Numbered from the stretch's first letter, positions 1 to 9,221 are shown. The stretch is DNA of 64,000 nt from Bog-756 sp963734435 (GCA_963734435.1 CAVTHA010000008.1:186001-250000); one strand, 5' to 3'. Notes: a model not told the origin generated them from the sequence alone. Translations and numbers: made by a program.

Positions 1-1
1 G

Positions 2-799
2 GTCGAGCACGCCCAGCACGAGGACGCCCCGAGCCAACATGAGATCGACCTGCGCTACACCGACGCCCTGACCATGGCCGACACGGTGATGACCGTGCGC
101 CTGGTGGTGAAGGAGATGGCCCGCCAGCAGGGGGTCTTCGCCAGCTTCATGCCCAAGCCACTGGCCGGGGTGCAGGGCTCGGGCATGCATACCCACATGT
201 CGCTGTTCCGCGGCGACGTCAACGTGTTCGTCGACCGGGAGCGTGCCGGCGGGCTCTCGGAGGTGGCCGAGGGCTTCATCGCCGGCTTGTTGCGCCACGC
301 TCCCGAGATCACCGCCCTCACCAACCAGTGGGTGAACTCGTACAAGCGCCTGGTCGACGGGTACGAGGCCCCCATCCATGTCTCCTGGGCCCGCAACAAC
401 CGCTCCGCCCTGGTTCGGGTGCCGGTGGTCAAGCCGGGCAAGTTCGAGTCCACCCGGGTCGAATTCCGTTCGCCCGACAGCGCCTGCAATCCCTACCTGG
501 CCTTCGCCGTCGTCCTGGCCGCCGGGCTGGAGGGCATCGAGAAGGGGTACGAGCTGCCCCCCGAGGCGGACGCCAACCTGTTCACCTTGAGCGCCGAGGA
601 GCTGGCCAACAAGGGCATCCTGCACCTGCCCGGTAGCCTCAACGAGGCACTCGGGCTCATGGAGTCCTCGGAGCTGCTGGCCAGCACGCTCGGTGAGCAT
701 GTCTTCGAGTGGTTCATCCGCAACAAGCGGGCTGAATGGGCCGAGTACAAGGCCCACGTGACCCAGTTCGAGCTCGACCGGTACCTGCCGCTGCTCTAA
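2..799 (+). CDS. glnA: Glutamine synthetase type I, C-terminal part
   Basis: Catalyses ATP-dependent ligation of ammonia to glutamate in the cytoplasm. The frame is open at the left window edge, so the N-terminal beta-grasp domain is missing; about 265 residues are visible. Recognisable blocks in order are 'APSQHEIDLRY', the 'GSGMHTHMSLF' loop, 'NRSALVRVP', and 'ESTRVEFRSPD' followed by the C-terminal helices ending 'RYLPLL'. At the place where GSI-beta enzymes carry the adenylylated tyrosine loop, this protein reads 'GYELPPEADANLF'. It therefore looks like the GSI-alpha type, not controlled by adenylylation (inference). A GlnR-like regulator gene follows 57 bases downstream on the same strand, which supports a role in nitrogen assimilation. 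Confidence 0.95.
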   Translation, partial: VEHAQHEDAPSQHEIDLRYTDALTMADTVMTVRLVVKEMARQQGVFASFMPKPLAGVQGSGMHTHMSLFRGDVNVFVDRERAGGLSEVAEGFIAGLLRHAPEITALTNQWVNSYKRLVDGYEAPIHVSWARNNRSALVRVPVVKPGKFESTRVEFRSPDSACNPYLAFAVVLAAGLEGIEKGYELPPEADANLFTLSAEELANKGILHLPGSLNEALGLMESSELLASTLGEHVFEWFIRNKRAEWAEYKAHVTQFELDRYLPLL

Positions 800-856
800 T
801 CGGGGACCGGAACCCCGGGCAGGCGGGCACAGACACAGGAAGGGGAGAGACCAGCC

Positions 857-1537
857 GTGGAGCCGTTGCTGTGTTTCCCCGCGAGCCCGCCTGAAGCGGT
901 GACCGCCGTGCTCGACCGGGCCGGCTACCCCTGGCGGGGCATCGACGCCCCGGACACCGCCGACTCGGACGAGCCCGAGGACGGCTGGTCGGGTGCGGTG
1001 ATCTCGAGTCGAGCGGACCCGGTCGCCGCCTTCCAGCTCTGCCGGCACCTGCGCAAGCGCGAGGCCCCCCTGGCCCCGGTGGTCGTGGTCGTCCCGCCCG
1101 ACCAGCTCAGGGAGCTCGAGCTGCGCGAGGACCTGTTCGACGACCTCTGCCTCGAACCGGTCAATCCCGACGAGCTCGCCGCCCGCCTGTCCCACCTGTT
1201 CTGGCGCACCGGGCGGGGTGTGCGCCCCGACCTGCTCGAGCACGGGTCTCTGGTGCTCAACCTGGAGACGTACCAGGCGGCGGTGGCCGGGCGGGTCCTC
1301 GACCTGACCTACATGGAGTACGAGCTGCTCCGCTTCCTGGCGGCCCGGCCCGGCAAGGTGTTCACCCGTGAGACCCTGTTGAGCCGGGTCTGGGGTTACG
1401 AGTACTACGGCGGGGCCCGCACGGTCGACGTCCACGTGCGGCGGTTGCGCGCCAAGCTCGGGGAGGAGCATGCCCATCTCATCCAGACGGTGCGCTCGGT
1501 CGGATACCGGTTCGGTCAGACGGCCTGGATGCCCTGA
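857..1537 (+). CDS. GlnR-like atypical OmpR-family response regulator
   Basis: Probable transcription regulator of about 226 residues. The C-terminal half (about 130-222) is a clear OmpR/PhoB winged helix: 'LTYMEYELLRFLAARPG', 'VFTRETLLSRVWGYEYY' and 'TVDVHVRRLRAKLG', then 'IQTVRSVGYRF'. The N-terminal receiver-like half is degenerate. Its strand 3 reads 'GAVISSRADP' with no aspartate at the usual phosphoacceptor position, and the lysine strand reads 'LCLEPVNPDEL'. This resembles GlnR, whose receiver works without canonical phosphorylation. The gene starts with GTG after an AGGGGAGA ribosome site. Its position directly after glnA suggests nitrogen control; a general PhoB-like regulator is the alternative. 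Confidence 0.8.
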   Translation: MEPLLCFPASPPEAVTAVLDRAGYPWRGIDAPDTADSDEPEDGWSGAVISSRADPVAAFQLCRHLRKREAPLAPVVVVVPPDQLRELELREDLFDDLCLEPVNPDELAARLSHLFWRTGRGVRPDLLEHGSLVLNLETYQAAVAGRVLDLTYMEYELLRFLAARPGKVFTRETLLSRVWGYEYYGGARTVDVHVRRLRAKLGEEHAHLIQTVRSVGYRFGQTAWMP

Positions 1538-1555
1538 CCCCCGACTGGCCGCCGG

Positions 1556-1924
1556 TCAGCGGTGGCGGTAGGCCCAGAGCTCGACCTCCACGGCGGCCCC
1601 CAGCGGCAGGGCGGAGACGCCGACCACCGAGCGGGCCGGCCGGTGGTCGCCGAAGAAGGCGGTGTACGCCTCGTTGAGCGCGCCGTAGTCGTCCATGTCG
1701 GTGGCGAAGACGGTGGTCTTCACCACGTCGTCGGGCGTCGCCCCCTGCTCGCCGAGCAGCCGGGCCGCGTTGGCCAGGGCCTGGGTCAGTTGGTCCACCG
1801 CCCCGCCCTCGACCAGGGCGGGCGGCCCGCCCGGTGGGGCGGCGGCCAGGCCGAGCTGGCCCGAACAGATCAGCCACGGCCCGGCGGCCACGATAGGGGT
1901 GTAGGGACCGACCGGCGTGCTCAT
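1556..1924 (-). CDS. ridA: RidA/YjgF-family enamine/imine deaminase
   Basis: Predicted 122-residue RidA protein, the usual length. Members hydrolyse reactive enamine/imine intermediates (such as 2-aminoacrylate) released by PLP enzymes. Family features visible are 'SGQLGL' near residue 21, the helix 'QLTQALANAARLLGEQGA' and 'VVKTTVFATDMDDYGALNEAY'. The conserved block 'RPARSVVGVSALPLGAAVE' carries the arginine that binds the substrate carboxylate. The ATG is preceded by CGAGGAGCC, a good ribosome site. It stands alone on the minus strand, convergent with the GlnR-like gene. Confidence 0.92.
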   Translation of the reverse strand: MSTPVGPYTPIVAAGPWLICSGQLGLAAAPPGGPPALVEGGAVDQLTQALANAARLLGEQGATPDDVVKTTVFATDMDDYGALNEAYTAFFGDHRPARSVVGVSALPLGAAVEVELWAYRHR

Positions 1925-1963
1925 CGAGGCTCCTCGGGATGGGGCGGGCGGAGGATGAGTCCG

Positions 1964-3614
1964 TCAGCCTACGGCTGACGGCGAGGGGTGGGCGGATGGA
2001 GCACCGGACCGGCCACGGCCCGTCGGCCACTCCCCGGCCAGCCCGTCGGCCAGCCAGGCGGCGGCCGCGGCGGCGGCGAACACGGCGTCGCAGCCGTTGA
2101 CCGGCGGGCCCTCCCCCTCCACCACGCGCACCCTGACGAGCGGCATGTCCCGGGCGGCGAGGATGCCGAACGAGCGCAACGTGAGGTCACGGGCCCGGCC
2201 GTCGGCGTCGACGGCGATGCCCTCCGAACGGACCCACCCGAGCGCCTGGTGGGTGGCCCCGATGCAATAGGAACGCAGCACCACCTCATCGAGCACCGGT
2301 CCGGCCTCGACGGTGACGTCGATCGAGCCGTCCGGATGGCAACTCGCTTCGGCCCTTCCCCCGCCCGGGGCGCGGACGGCCACCGGGACATCGGTGATCG
2401 GCCCGCACCGTCCCGGGGCTGCGAGGGGAGCGCAGGTGGCGAGCACCGCCGCCTCCACCCAGACCGCCCCCCTCAGGTCGAAGGAGACCGCCGGTCCGGG
2501 CCGTGGCACCGGCTCCAGGGCGACCCCCGGGGCCACGGCGGCCACCGCCGCCACCAGGTCGGGCCACTCGGCATCGGCCGCCCCCCCGGGGGGAACCGCC
2601 ACCCGCAGCACTCCCGACCCATCGGCCGCCACTCCGCCGGCCACCGGTGGCCGCTTGGGCCCGCGGCACACCACGTCCTCCCGCGACCAGAGCACCCGCA
2701 CCGGCCGGCCGTGCTCGTCGGCCAGGCGACGGGCGTCAGCGGCCACCGCGGAATGGAGCTTTCCCCCGAAGGCGCCGCCGTTGGCGCACGGTGACACCGG
2801 CTCCCCGCCCGGCACGCACCACGACGCATCAGGCTCGACATAGGCCGGTTCGACATAGGTGGTCCGCAGGGTGAGGTCGAAGGATCCGGGCGGCAGGTCG
2901 AGCGGGTACACGAGCGGAAGCCCGGTGCTGCGTCCCTGCACCTTGCCGGCCCGGGCGCGTGCCGCCCCGACCGACTCGGCCACGGCGTAGCCACCTTGGG
3001 GGTCGGGCACCGCCACCAGGGCACCCGACGGGCTGGTGTCGTCGGCGAACCCGGCCCGGCCGAGGACGACCGCCGGCCCCACCTGCTGGGCGACACCGCC
3101 TTCGAGTGCAGCGCGCTCGGCGGCGCAGTCGGCGGTCCCGGTCGGCCTGGCGCTCGTCGTCGGGAGCGACCGGATGGTCCCCGACCACCTGGCGCGCCGC
3201 CTCGACGATGGTCTGCCAGCCCGTGCACCGGCACAGGTGGGCGAGGAGGGCTCGGCAGATGCGTTCGTCGGATGATCCCGGGTCGAGGGCGGACAGCCGC
3301 ATGACGATCCCCGGGGTACAGAAGCCACACTGGCTACCACCGCAGCCGACCAGCGCCCGCGTCCACCGCTCCACCACGTCGGCGGGCAGCCCGTCGAGCG
3401 TGGTCACCTCCCGTCCCCCGAGGCGGCGCACCGGCGTGACGCACGCTACCCGGGGCGAGCCATCGACCCACACGGTGCAGCAGCCGCACTGGCCCTGCGG
3501 GCTGCACCCGTCCTTGGCCGACCGCACCCCCACCTGCTCGCGCAACACCTCCAGCAGGGAAGACCCCTCGTCGGCGACTTCGACGTCGGCGCCGTCGATG
3601 CGGAGCCGGATCAG
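1964..3614 (-). CDS. Molybdenum hydroxylase: 2Fe-2S domains fused to a compact Moco-binding region (frameshifted)
   Basis: Xanthine dehydrogenase/CO dehydrogenase family protein. The N-terminal third has both iron-sulfur domains: 'CSPQGQCGCC' (plant-type 2Fe-2S), then 'CGFCTPG' and 'CRCTG' (alpha-helical 2Fe-2S). The frame then shifts by one base near 3130-3160, after 'DDERQADRD', and continues as 'AERAALEGG...GRAGFADD', 'GGAFGGK' (Moco loop) and 'RPVRVLWSREDV' to a stop at 1964. At about 545 residues it is much shorter than CoxS plus CoxL and has no FAD domain. The first strand ('LIRLRIDGADVEV') has no ATG, GTG or TTG in front of it. Translation would have to start at CTG 3614, or at GTG 3548 with loss of that strand. 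The substrate is unknown. Confidence 0.7.
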
Positions 3615-3632
3615 CGGATCAGCGGGTCAGGC

Positions 3633-3998
3633 TCAGCTGAACGAGGAGCCGCAGCCGCAGGTCCGGGTGGCGTTGGGATTGGTCACGTGGAACCCCGCAC
3701 CCTGCAGCCCGTCGCTGTAGTCGAGCGTCGAGCCCTTCAACAGGTCGGCGCTGGCCGGATCCACCACCACCTTCACCGTGCCGAACTCGCGAACCACGTC
3801 GTCGTCGGCCACGTCGGCGTCGAAGAACATCTCGTAGCTGAACCCCGAGCAGCCGCCGGGACGGACCGCCACCCGCAGGGCCAGCCCGTCGACGTCCTCC
3901 TCCGCCAGCAGCTCGGCGACCTTGGCCGAGGCCACATCGGTCAAGTTGACCGGGTTCGGCCGCTTTCCGAGGGTGACTGTCTGCATCGTGGCACTCAT
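3633..3998 (-). CDS. erpA: A-type iron-sulfur carrier/insertion protein (ErpA/IscA/HesB family)
   Basis: Small Fe-S scaffold or carrier of 121 residues that delivers clusters to apo-enzymes. The three conserved cysteines are present in 'RPGGCSGFSYEMFFD' and the C-terminal 'TCGCGSSF'. I place the start at ATG 3998 because GGAGGA lies six bases upstream; a longer open frame to 4814 is non-coding and overlaps mrp. The neighbours are the Fe-S-containing molybdenum hydroxylase just downstream on the same strand and the divergent Mrp-type Fe-S carrier gene, a coherent cluster for Fe-S protein maturation. Confidence 0.92.
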   Translation of the reverse strand: MSATMQTVTLGKRPNPVNLTDVASAKVAELLAEEDVDGLALRVAVRPGGCSGFSYEMFFDADVADDDVVREFGTVKVVVDPASADLLKGSTLDYSDGLQGAGFHVTNPNATRTCGCGSSFS

Positions 3999-4144
3999 GG
4001 CGCTCCTCCGGGATGACCAGATTCGAACAATTCGACGGCAACGCTCGTACCGGTGATCATCGCCGGCACGCCGTCTGTGCACAAGCGTACCCGCGCCGGA
4101 TGGGCATCGGCGCGTGCATCGGGTGGCCGCTGGAGGCTCCCGGG

Positions 4145-4150
4145 TAGAAT
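4145..4150 (+). promoter_or_regulatory. -10 box TAGAAT for leaderless mrp
   Basis: TAGAAT fits the actinobacterial TANNNT -10 element and ends 8 bases before the GTG at 4159, which has no ribosome site. Transcription would start at or next to the start codon. No clear -35 is seen. Confidence 0.55.
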
Positions 4151-4158
4151 TGCCCGGC

Positions 4159-5386
4159 GTGACCAGGCCCGACCGCTCCGACCCCACTCGGGGCGCCCCA
4201 CCCGGCGAGGACTCGGTCCGTGCGGCGCTGGCCGGGGTGGTCGACCCCGAGCTCGGGGCGGACATCGTCGAGCTCGGCATGGTGAACAGGATCCGCATCG
4301 ACGACCAGGGCGTGGTCGAGGTCGAAGTGGCCCTCACGGTGGCCGGGTGCCCGCTGCGGACCCAGATCCAGTCCGACGTCGAGACCCACGTCGGTGGGTT
4401 GCCGGGCGTGCGGTCGGTGATCGTCACCACCGGCGTGATGGACGCCGAGCGGCGCAAGGCGGTGATGGCCCGGGCCCGCCTGCTGGCCCGGGACCCGGCG
4501 CCGGCTACCGACATCCCCGACCGGACCCGGGTGATCGCGGTGGCCTCGGGCAAGGGCGGGGTGGGCAAGAGCTCGGTCACCGTCAACCTGGCGGTGGCCA
4601 TGGCCCGGCGGGGCCTGACCGTCGGGGTGCTCGACGCCGACATCTGGGGGTTCTCCGTGCCGCGCCTGCTCGGCATCCATGGTGAGATCACCGCCCGCGA
4701 CAAGAAGATGGTCCCGCTCGAGCGCCCGGTGGGCGACGGGGTGCTGCGGGTCCTGTCGATGGGATTCCTCACCGACGAGGACAACGCCATCATGTGGCGG
4801 GGGCTCATCCTCAACCGCGCCGTCGCAGCAGTTCCTCGAGGACGTGCACTGGGGCGACCTCGACTACCTGCTCATCGACATGCCGCCCGGCACGGGCGAC
4901 ATCCAGATGGGCCTGGCCCGCATGCTGCCACGTACCGAGGTCATCGTGGTCACCACCCCGCCGGTGGCGGCTCAGAAAGTGGCAGCCCGCACGGCCGACA
5001 TGGCCCGCAAGGGCTATCTCCGCGTGGCCGGAGTCATCGAGAACATGAGCGACTTCACCTGCGAGCACGGCACCTCCTACGCCCTGTTCGGCTCGGGAGG
5101 GGGGGCGCGGCTGGCCGCCGAGATCGGTGTCCCGCTCATCGGACAGATCCCCCTCCACCCGGCGGTGGCCGCCGGTGGGGATGCCGGGACCCCGGTCGCC
5201 CTCGACGAGGGTCAGCCGCTCGCCGAGGTGTTCGACGGCATCGCCGATGCGATCACCACCGACATCGCCCCGCTGGTGCCCATGGAGGGCTGCAGCGTGC
5301 GGCTCCTCGAGCGGGTCAACGCGGCGGTGGCGGCCGGATCGGCGGAGGACGCCTCACTGTCGCCGACCGAGTCCGGCACGCGGTAG
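4159..5386 (+). CDS. mrp: Mrp/ApbC/NBP35-type Fe-S cluster carrier ATPase (frameshifted)
   Basis: P-loop ATPase that carries 4Fe-4S clusters to target proteins, about 409 residues. Residues 10-100 form the DUF59/MIP18 domain ('VDPELGADIVELGMV'). The deviant Walker A is 'ASGKGGVGKSS', followed by 'VGVLDADIWGFSVPR' and the switch 'LLIDMPPGTGD'. The two-cysteine cluster site of this family would fall in 'NMSDFTCEHG', where only one cysteine is seen. The frame breaks at about 4824: deleting one C there joins 'MWRGLILNRAV' to 'QQFLEDVHWGDLDYL' exactly as in the family, so a one-base insertion (probably a base error) is likely. GTG 4159 is chosen because it directly precedes the DUF59 domain and fits a leaderless promoter. 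Confidence 0.88.
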
Positions 5387-5428
5387 CAGGCGCCAGGACG
5401 ACCGGGAGCACGCCGGTCCGGCGACGGG

Positions 5429-6340
5429 TCAGTCGCGGTCGGGCTTCGGGCCCCAGACGTCTCGGGCCGCCGTGAGTTGCTCGTCGGGCTGGCCGCCGGA
5501 GGCGGCCAGGTCGGCCGCAGCCTCCTCGTAGCCGGCGTCGCCGGGGCGGAGCACGAGCAGATGGCCGTCTTCGATGAGGACGATGGGCAGCACCGTGGGT
5601 ACGTCGGTGACCTGACGGGCCCAGGCCATCACCTGGTCGGTGGACCGAAATGACTCGATGTTGCGCAGGTTGGCCAGGGTGGGTGGCAGGAGGTCGACTT
5701 CGTCCCCGGCGCTGGCCGCCAGGGCCTGGTGTGGCCGCACCCAGACGCTGGCGATGGTCTCGCCCTCGTCGTGCTCGGCGACCTGGCCGGGTGGAGCTGC
5801 CGTGATGAAGAACCGGGTGTCGTAGCGTTTCGGGGAGAGCTCGGGCGTGATCCAATGGCTCACGTAGTGGACGGCGTCGGCCGCAAGCACCAGGTTCTCC
5901 TGCTCGCACACCTGGACCAGCCCGGTGAGCCCACTGTTGAGGGCGCGCCGGTGGTCGGCGAGGCGCCGGACCACCTCGGGGTCGCGGGTGTCGAGCGGAG
6001 CGTAGCCATCCGCACCGGCGTCGTCCGGTGTGCCGGCGAGCATCACCCCGGCCTCTTCGAAGCATTCGCGCAGGGCGGCCACCCAGAAGGCCAGACCTCC
6101 CGACTCGATGCCGAGCATGGCACTGGCCTCGGCGTCGGTGCGGCCGCGGCACAGGGCGGCGGCAGCCGGGCCCCGGTCCTCGGCGTCCACCGAGCCTCCG
6201 GGGAAGACGTAGGCCCCGGCCGAGAACTCGGCGGCCAGGTTCCGGCGGAGCATGCACACCTCGATGCCCGGTTCGCCCCGTTCGTCGGGTGCGTCGCGTA
6301 CCAGGATGACGGTGGCGGCGTCGCGGGCGGGCACGCTCAT
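5429..6340 (-). CDS. Nudix hydrolase, NUDT19-like
   Basis: Predicted Nudix-fold pyrophosphohydrolase of about 303 residues. The Nudix box is split: 'YVFPGGSVD' and, about 30 residues later, 'FWVAALRECFEEAGVML' with the REXXEE metal-binding helix. A long insertion between the glycine loop and the helix is typical of the NUDT19/RP2 branch, some of which act on CoA esters; the substrate here is unknown. I choose ATG 6340 (MSVPARDAATVIL) because the domain starts directly after it and a TANNNT box lies 9 bases upstream. A 27-residue N-terminal extension in the same frame is probably untranslated. Confidence 0.85.
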   Translation of the reverse strand: MSVPARDAATVILVRDAPDERGEPGIEVCMLRRNLAAEFSAGAYVFPGGSVDAEDRGPAAAALCRGRTDAEASAMLGIESGGLAFWVAALRECFEEAGVMLAGTPDDAGADGYAPLDTRDPEVVRRLADHRRALNSGLTGLVQVCEQENLVLAADAVHYVSHWITPELSPKRYDTRFFITAAPPGQVAEHDEGETIASVWVRPHQALAASAGDEVDLLPPTLANLRNIESFRSTDQVMAWARQVTDVPTVLPIVLIEDGHLLVLRPGDAGYEEAAADLAASGGQPDEQLTAARDVWGPKPDRD

Positions 6341-6349
6341 ATCCGGCTC

Positions 6350-6355
6350 ACGATA
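6350..6355 (-). promoter_or_regulatory. -10 box TATCGT for leaderless Nudix gene
   Basis: TATCGT on the minus strand lies 9 bases upstream of ATG 6340. There is no Shine-Dalgarno sequence, so a leaderless transcript is plausible. Confidence 0.45.
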
Positions 6356-6433
6356 GTGGCGGGCTGCGGGCCGGCTCCCTGGGCTCGAGTGCGACCCCCG
6401 GCCGCCCGAGGTGTCGGCCATGAGTGCGCTCTC

Positions 6434-7357
6434 TCAGGCGGAGGACACGGCTGACCGAGGAGTGAGGACGCCGGAGTCGACGAGGGCCGAGATGGCCAGC
6501 TCGCCGAATCGGGCCGGGTCGGCGATGAGCCAGGCGTGGGGCCCTTCGACCACCACTCCGTCCACGCCGGCGGCACGCCGCAACTCGTCGAAGGCCGAGC
6601 GCGGTACCAGTCGATCACGATCTGACCAGACCACGCTGACCGGGATGCCGCGCTCGGCGACCGCCCCCACCTCACGCACCAGGTCGGCGCGCCGGATGAA
6701 CTCACCGGTGCGGAACATCCCGAGCGGGTTGTTCAACAGGTTGGGGATGAAGTCCTCGAGCAATTTCGGCAGGAGGCGGGCGAGTCTCGGTGACTGCAGC
6801 AGGTCGGTGGTGAAGTGCCGACCCCAGTCCCATACCGGACGCTGGACCATGGTGCGGACCTCGTTGGGGAACAGCGCCCAAGTGGGGCTGCCGATGGTGT
6901 TGGCCAGCAATAGGGCGGACACCCGATCGGACTGCTGGTAGCAGAAGGCGGTGCCGACCCCGCCCCCGAACGAGTGACCGGCCACCAACGCCACCTCGCC
7001 CTGGCCCACCGCGTCCAGGAACTCCCCGGTCCAGGCGGCGTAGCCGTCGAACGTGCGGCGGCGAGCCGGGAGCTCGAGGGTCCCGCCGAACCCGGGCAAC
7101 GCCGGCGCGAACACCCGGCAGCCGGCGCGTCCCATCGCCTCGATGGCCCCGCGGTAGGCGTTGGGCCGCAGTCCCCAACCATGGAGGAACAGCGCCGCAG
7201 GTCCCGACCCGGCCGACGCGTAGCTGACGCGGTGACCGCCGACCAGGACGTGATCCCATTCGATCTGCGCCGAGCCGGCGGCCGGGACGGCTCCGGCCTC
7301 CGCATCTGCCGACACCTCCTCGTGGTCCGCCGACCAGCGTGCCCCTTCCTTCGACAT
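6434..7357 (-). CDS. Alpha/beta-hydrolase fold protein
   Basis: Hydrolase of 307 residues with unknown substrate. The oxyanion segment is 'ALFLHGWGLRPNAYRG', the nucleophile elbow is 'VAGHSFGGG' (Ser), the acid is probably the Asp of 'VVWSDRDRLVP', and the catalytic His is in 'VEGPHAWLIADP'. There is a short, polar N-terminal extension of about 35 residues without a signal peptide, so the protein is cytoplasmic. The lid region is long and hydrophobic ('LLPKLLEDFIPNLLNNPLG'), suggesting a lipophilic substrate (inference). Confidence 0.85.
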   Translation of the reverse strand: MSKEGARWSADHEEVSADAEAGAVPAAGSAQIEWDHVLVGGHRVSYASAGSGPAALFLHGWGLRPNAYRGAIEAMGRAGCRVFAPALPGFGGTLELPARRRTFDGYAAWTGEFLDAVGQGEVALVAGHSFGGGVGTAFCYQQSDRVSALLLANTIGSPTWALFPNEVRTMVQRPVWDWGRHFTTDLLQSPRLARLLPKLLEDFIPNLLNNPLGMFRTGEFIRRADLVREVGAVAERGIPVSVVWSDRDRLVPRSAFDELRRAAGVDGVVVEGPHAWLIADPARFGELAISALVDSGVLTPRSAVSSA

Positions 7358-7365
7358 GGGCGGTC

Positions 7366-7371
7366 AGTGTA
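7366..7371 (-). promoter_or_regulatory. -10 box TACACT for leaderless hydrolase gene
   Basis: TACACT on the minus strand lies 8 bases before ATG 7357; no ribosome site lies between them. Confidence 0.5.
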
Positions 7372-7585
7372 GGCGTGATGACCAGCCCAAAGGCTGTATG
7401 GCCACGGCCGGGCGCCGAGCGGCCGCCAACCGTGGCCGGCCGATCCCGCCGACCAGGGGCGCTCTGGACCGGCCACCCACACTCCGGGGGACCGGAGCCA
7501 TCCTTCACCCGGCCGACCGCAGCCGCCCTGGCCGACACGTTACGATCGACAGACCCACCACACCGATCGAGGACTCCCGCACCAG

Positions 7586-8692
7586 ATGGCACCGGAACAA
7601 GAGAAGACCAAGACCGGGGGGAACAAGCCCAAGCCACAGAACAGCCCGAGCCGCGCCGGTCAGAGTGCCAAGGACCGCAGCCGGGCCCAGAGCCGGGCGG
7701 TCTCCCCCAAGGCCCCGACCGGGAAGTCCGGACGAGCCAAGAGTGCCCCGTCGTCCGGAAAGGGAGGGAACACACCGCGCCCGCCCTCCGGCCGCCGTCC
7801 CGCACCGGCCCAACCGAAAGGGCGCGGCATCTCCGCGGCCATGATGGCCTGGGGGGCGGTGGGCCTGGTGATCGTCATCGTCGCCGTGCTGGTGATCGTG
7901 AAGCTCGCCGGCGGCGGCGCAACGGACAACTCCTACACGCCCACGACCCCGGCACCGGCATCGGTGGTCAAGGACGTCACCAACATCCCGGCATCGGTGT
8001 ACAACACGGTCGGCATCAATTCGCCCCAGGTGCCGGTGACCGCCCCCACCGTCCTGAGCAACCAGCCGCCGATGACACTCGCCGGCAAGTCACCGGCCAT
8101 GCTCTACTACGGCGCCGAGTACTGCCCCTACTGCGCCGCCGAGCGCTGGGCCATGACCGCCGCCCTGTCCCGGTTCGGCACCTGGTCCGGTCTCAAGATC
8201 ACCGCCTCGTCCCACACCGACGTCGCAGCCATGACCCACACCTTCAGCTATCGCGGGGCCACGTTCACCAGCCCCTACATCAACTTCACGGGGGTCGAGC
8301 AGTTCAGCACGGTCCCCTCTTCGACGAGTTCGAGTGGGTTCGCCATCCTGGAGAACCCCACATCCGAGGAGCAGGCCATCCTCACCAAGTACAGCAGCTC
8401 GAAGTACAACCCCAACGCCACCACGACCGGTGGCATCTCGTTCCCGTTCGTCGACATCAACAACGTGGCCCTGATCTCGGGGGCCAGCTACAACCCGACC
8501 ATCCTGGCCGGCCAGACGTGGAGCCAGATCGCCAGCGGACTGCACGATCCGACGAACCCCGCCACCCAGGCCATCGTGGCCACGGCCAACTACATCAGCG
8601 CCGCCATCTGCGCTTCCAGCAAGGGTGCGCCGGCGTCGGTGTGCCAGAGCCCCGGAGTCCAGGCTGCGGCCCGGGCCCTCAAACTCGGCTGA
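7586..8692 (+). CDS. DUF929 membrane-anchored thioredoxin-like protein (first copy)
   Basis: Protein of 368 residues with a very basic, low-complexity cytoplasmic tail (about 1-85, rich in Lys, Arg, Pro and Ser). One membrane helix follows ('AWGAVGLVIVIVAVLVIVK'), then an extracytoplasmic DUF929 domain. The domain contains 'GAEYCPYCAAERW', a thioredoxin-like CPYC motif, and the block 'TFTSPYINFTGVEQF'. A further cysteine pair near the C-terminus ('ICASSKGAPASVCQ') may form a disulfide. The gene is the first of an operon with a VKOR homologue and a second DUF929 gene. Inferred role: thiol-disulfide exchange outside the membrane, with VKOR as the oxidant. Confidence 0.82.
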   Translation: MAPEQEKTKTGGNKPKPQNSPSRAGQSAKDRSRAQSRAVSPKAPTGKSGRAKSAPSSGKGGNTPRPPSGRRPAPAQPKGRGISAAMMAWGAVGLVIVIVAVLVIVKLAGGGATDNSYTPTTPAPASVVKDVTNIPASVYNTVGINSPQVPVTAPTVLSNQPPMTLAGKSPAMLYYGAEYCPYCAAERWAMTAALSRFGTWSGLKITASSHTDVAAMTHTFSYRGATFTSPYINFTGVEQFSTVPSSTSSSGFAILENPTSEEQAILTKYSSSKYNPNATTTGGISFPFVDINNVALISGASYNPTILAGQTWSQIASGLHDPTNPATQAIVATANYISAAICASSKGAPASVCQSPGVQAAARALKLG

Positions 8693-8711
8693 TCCGCCGC
8701 CGGAGGTCAGT

Positions 8712-9197
8712 GTGTCGACTCCGCGATGGCAGCCGGTCGCCACACTGCTCCTGGCCCTCTTCGGGCTGGGCGTGTCCGTCTATCTGACCATCACCCATTT
8801 CGACAAGGTGGCACTGGTCTGCTCGGACAGCGGGACGATCAACTGCGCCAAGGTCACCACCAGCCCGCAGTCGGTGATCTTCGGCATTCCGGTGGCCATG
8901 CTGGGCCTCGTCTATTTCGTTCCCATGGTGCTCCTCTGCCTGCCGGCCGCCTGGCGCTCCCCCGACCGACGGGTACATCTGGCCCGACTGGGCCTTGCCG
9001 TCGTCGGCGTGGGGATGATCCTCTACCTCCTGATCGCCGAGCTCTTCCTCATCAAGGCCATCTGCCTGTGGTGCTCCTCGGTGCACGTCGTCACGTTCCT
9101 CCTGTTCGTGATCATCGTGACCGCCTCACCGATGGTGCTCACCTCCGACCAGGCCTTGGCCGGCGCCGCGCATGGCCCCTCGAGCGGCCGGGACTAG
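8712..9197 (+). CDS. Vitamin K epoxide reductase (VKOR) family membrane oxidoreductase
   Basis: Bacterial VKOR of about 161 residues with four or five membrane helices. VKOR takes electrons from a thioredoxin-like partner and passes them to quinone, so it drives disulfide formation outside the membrane. The loop cysteine pair is in 'LVCSDSGTINCAKV' and the active-site CXXC is 'AICLWCSSVH'. GTG 8712 is chosen because GGAGG sits five bases upstream, 20 bases after the stop of the first DUF929 gene; upstream codons in frame overlap that gene. It has no fused thioredoxin domain, so the flanking DUF929 proteins are the likely partners. Confidence 0.92.
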   Translation: MSTPRWQPVATLLLALFGLGVSVYLTITHFDKVALVCSDSGTINCAKVTTSPQSVIFGIPVAMLGLVYFVPMVLLCLPAAWRSPDRRVHLARLGLAVVGVGMILYLLIAELFLIKAICLWCSSVHVVTFLLFVIIVTASPMVLTSDQALAGAAHGPSSGRD

Positions 9198-9221
9198 ACG
9201 CATCGGACGCACGACGGTCCC

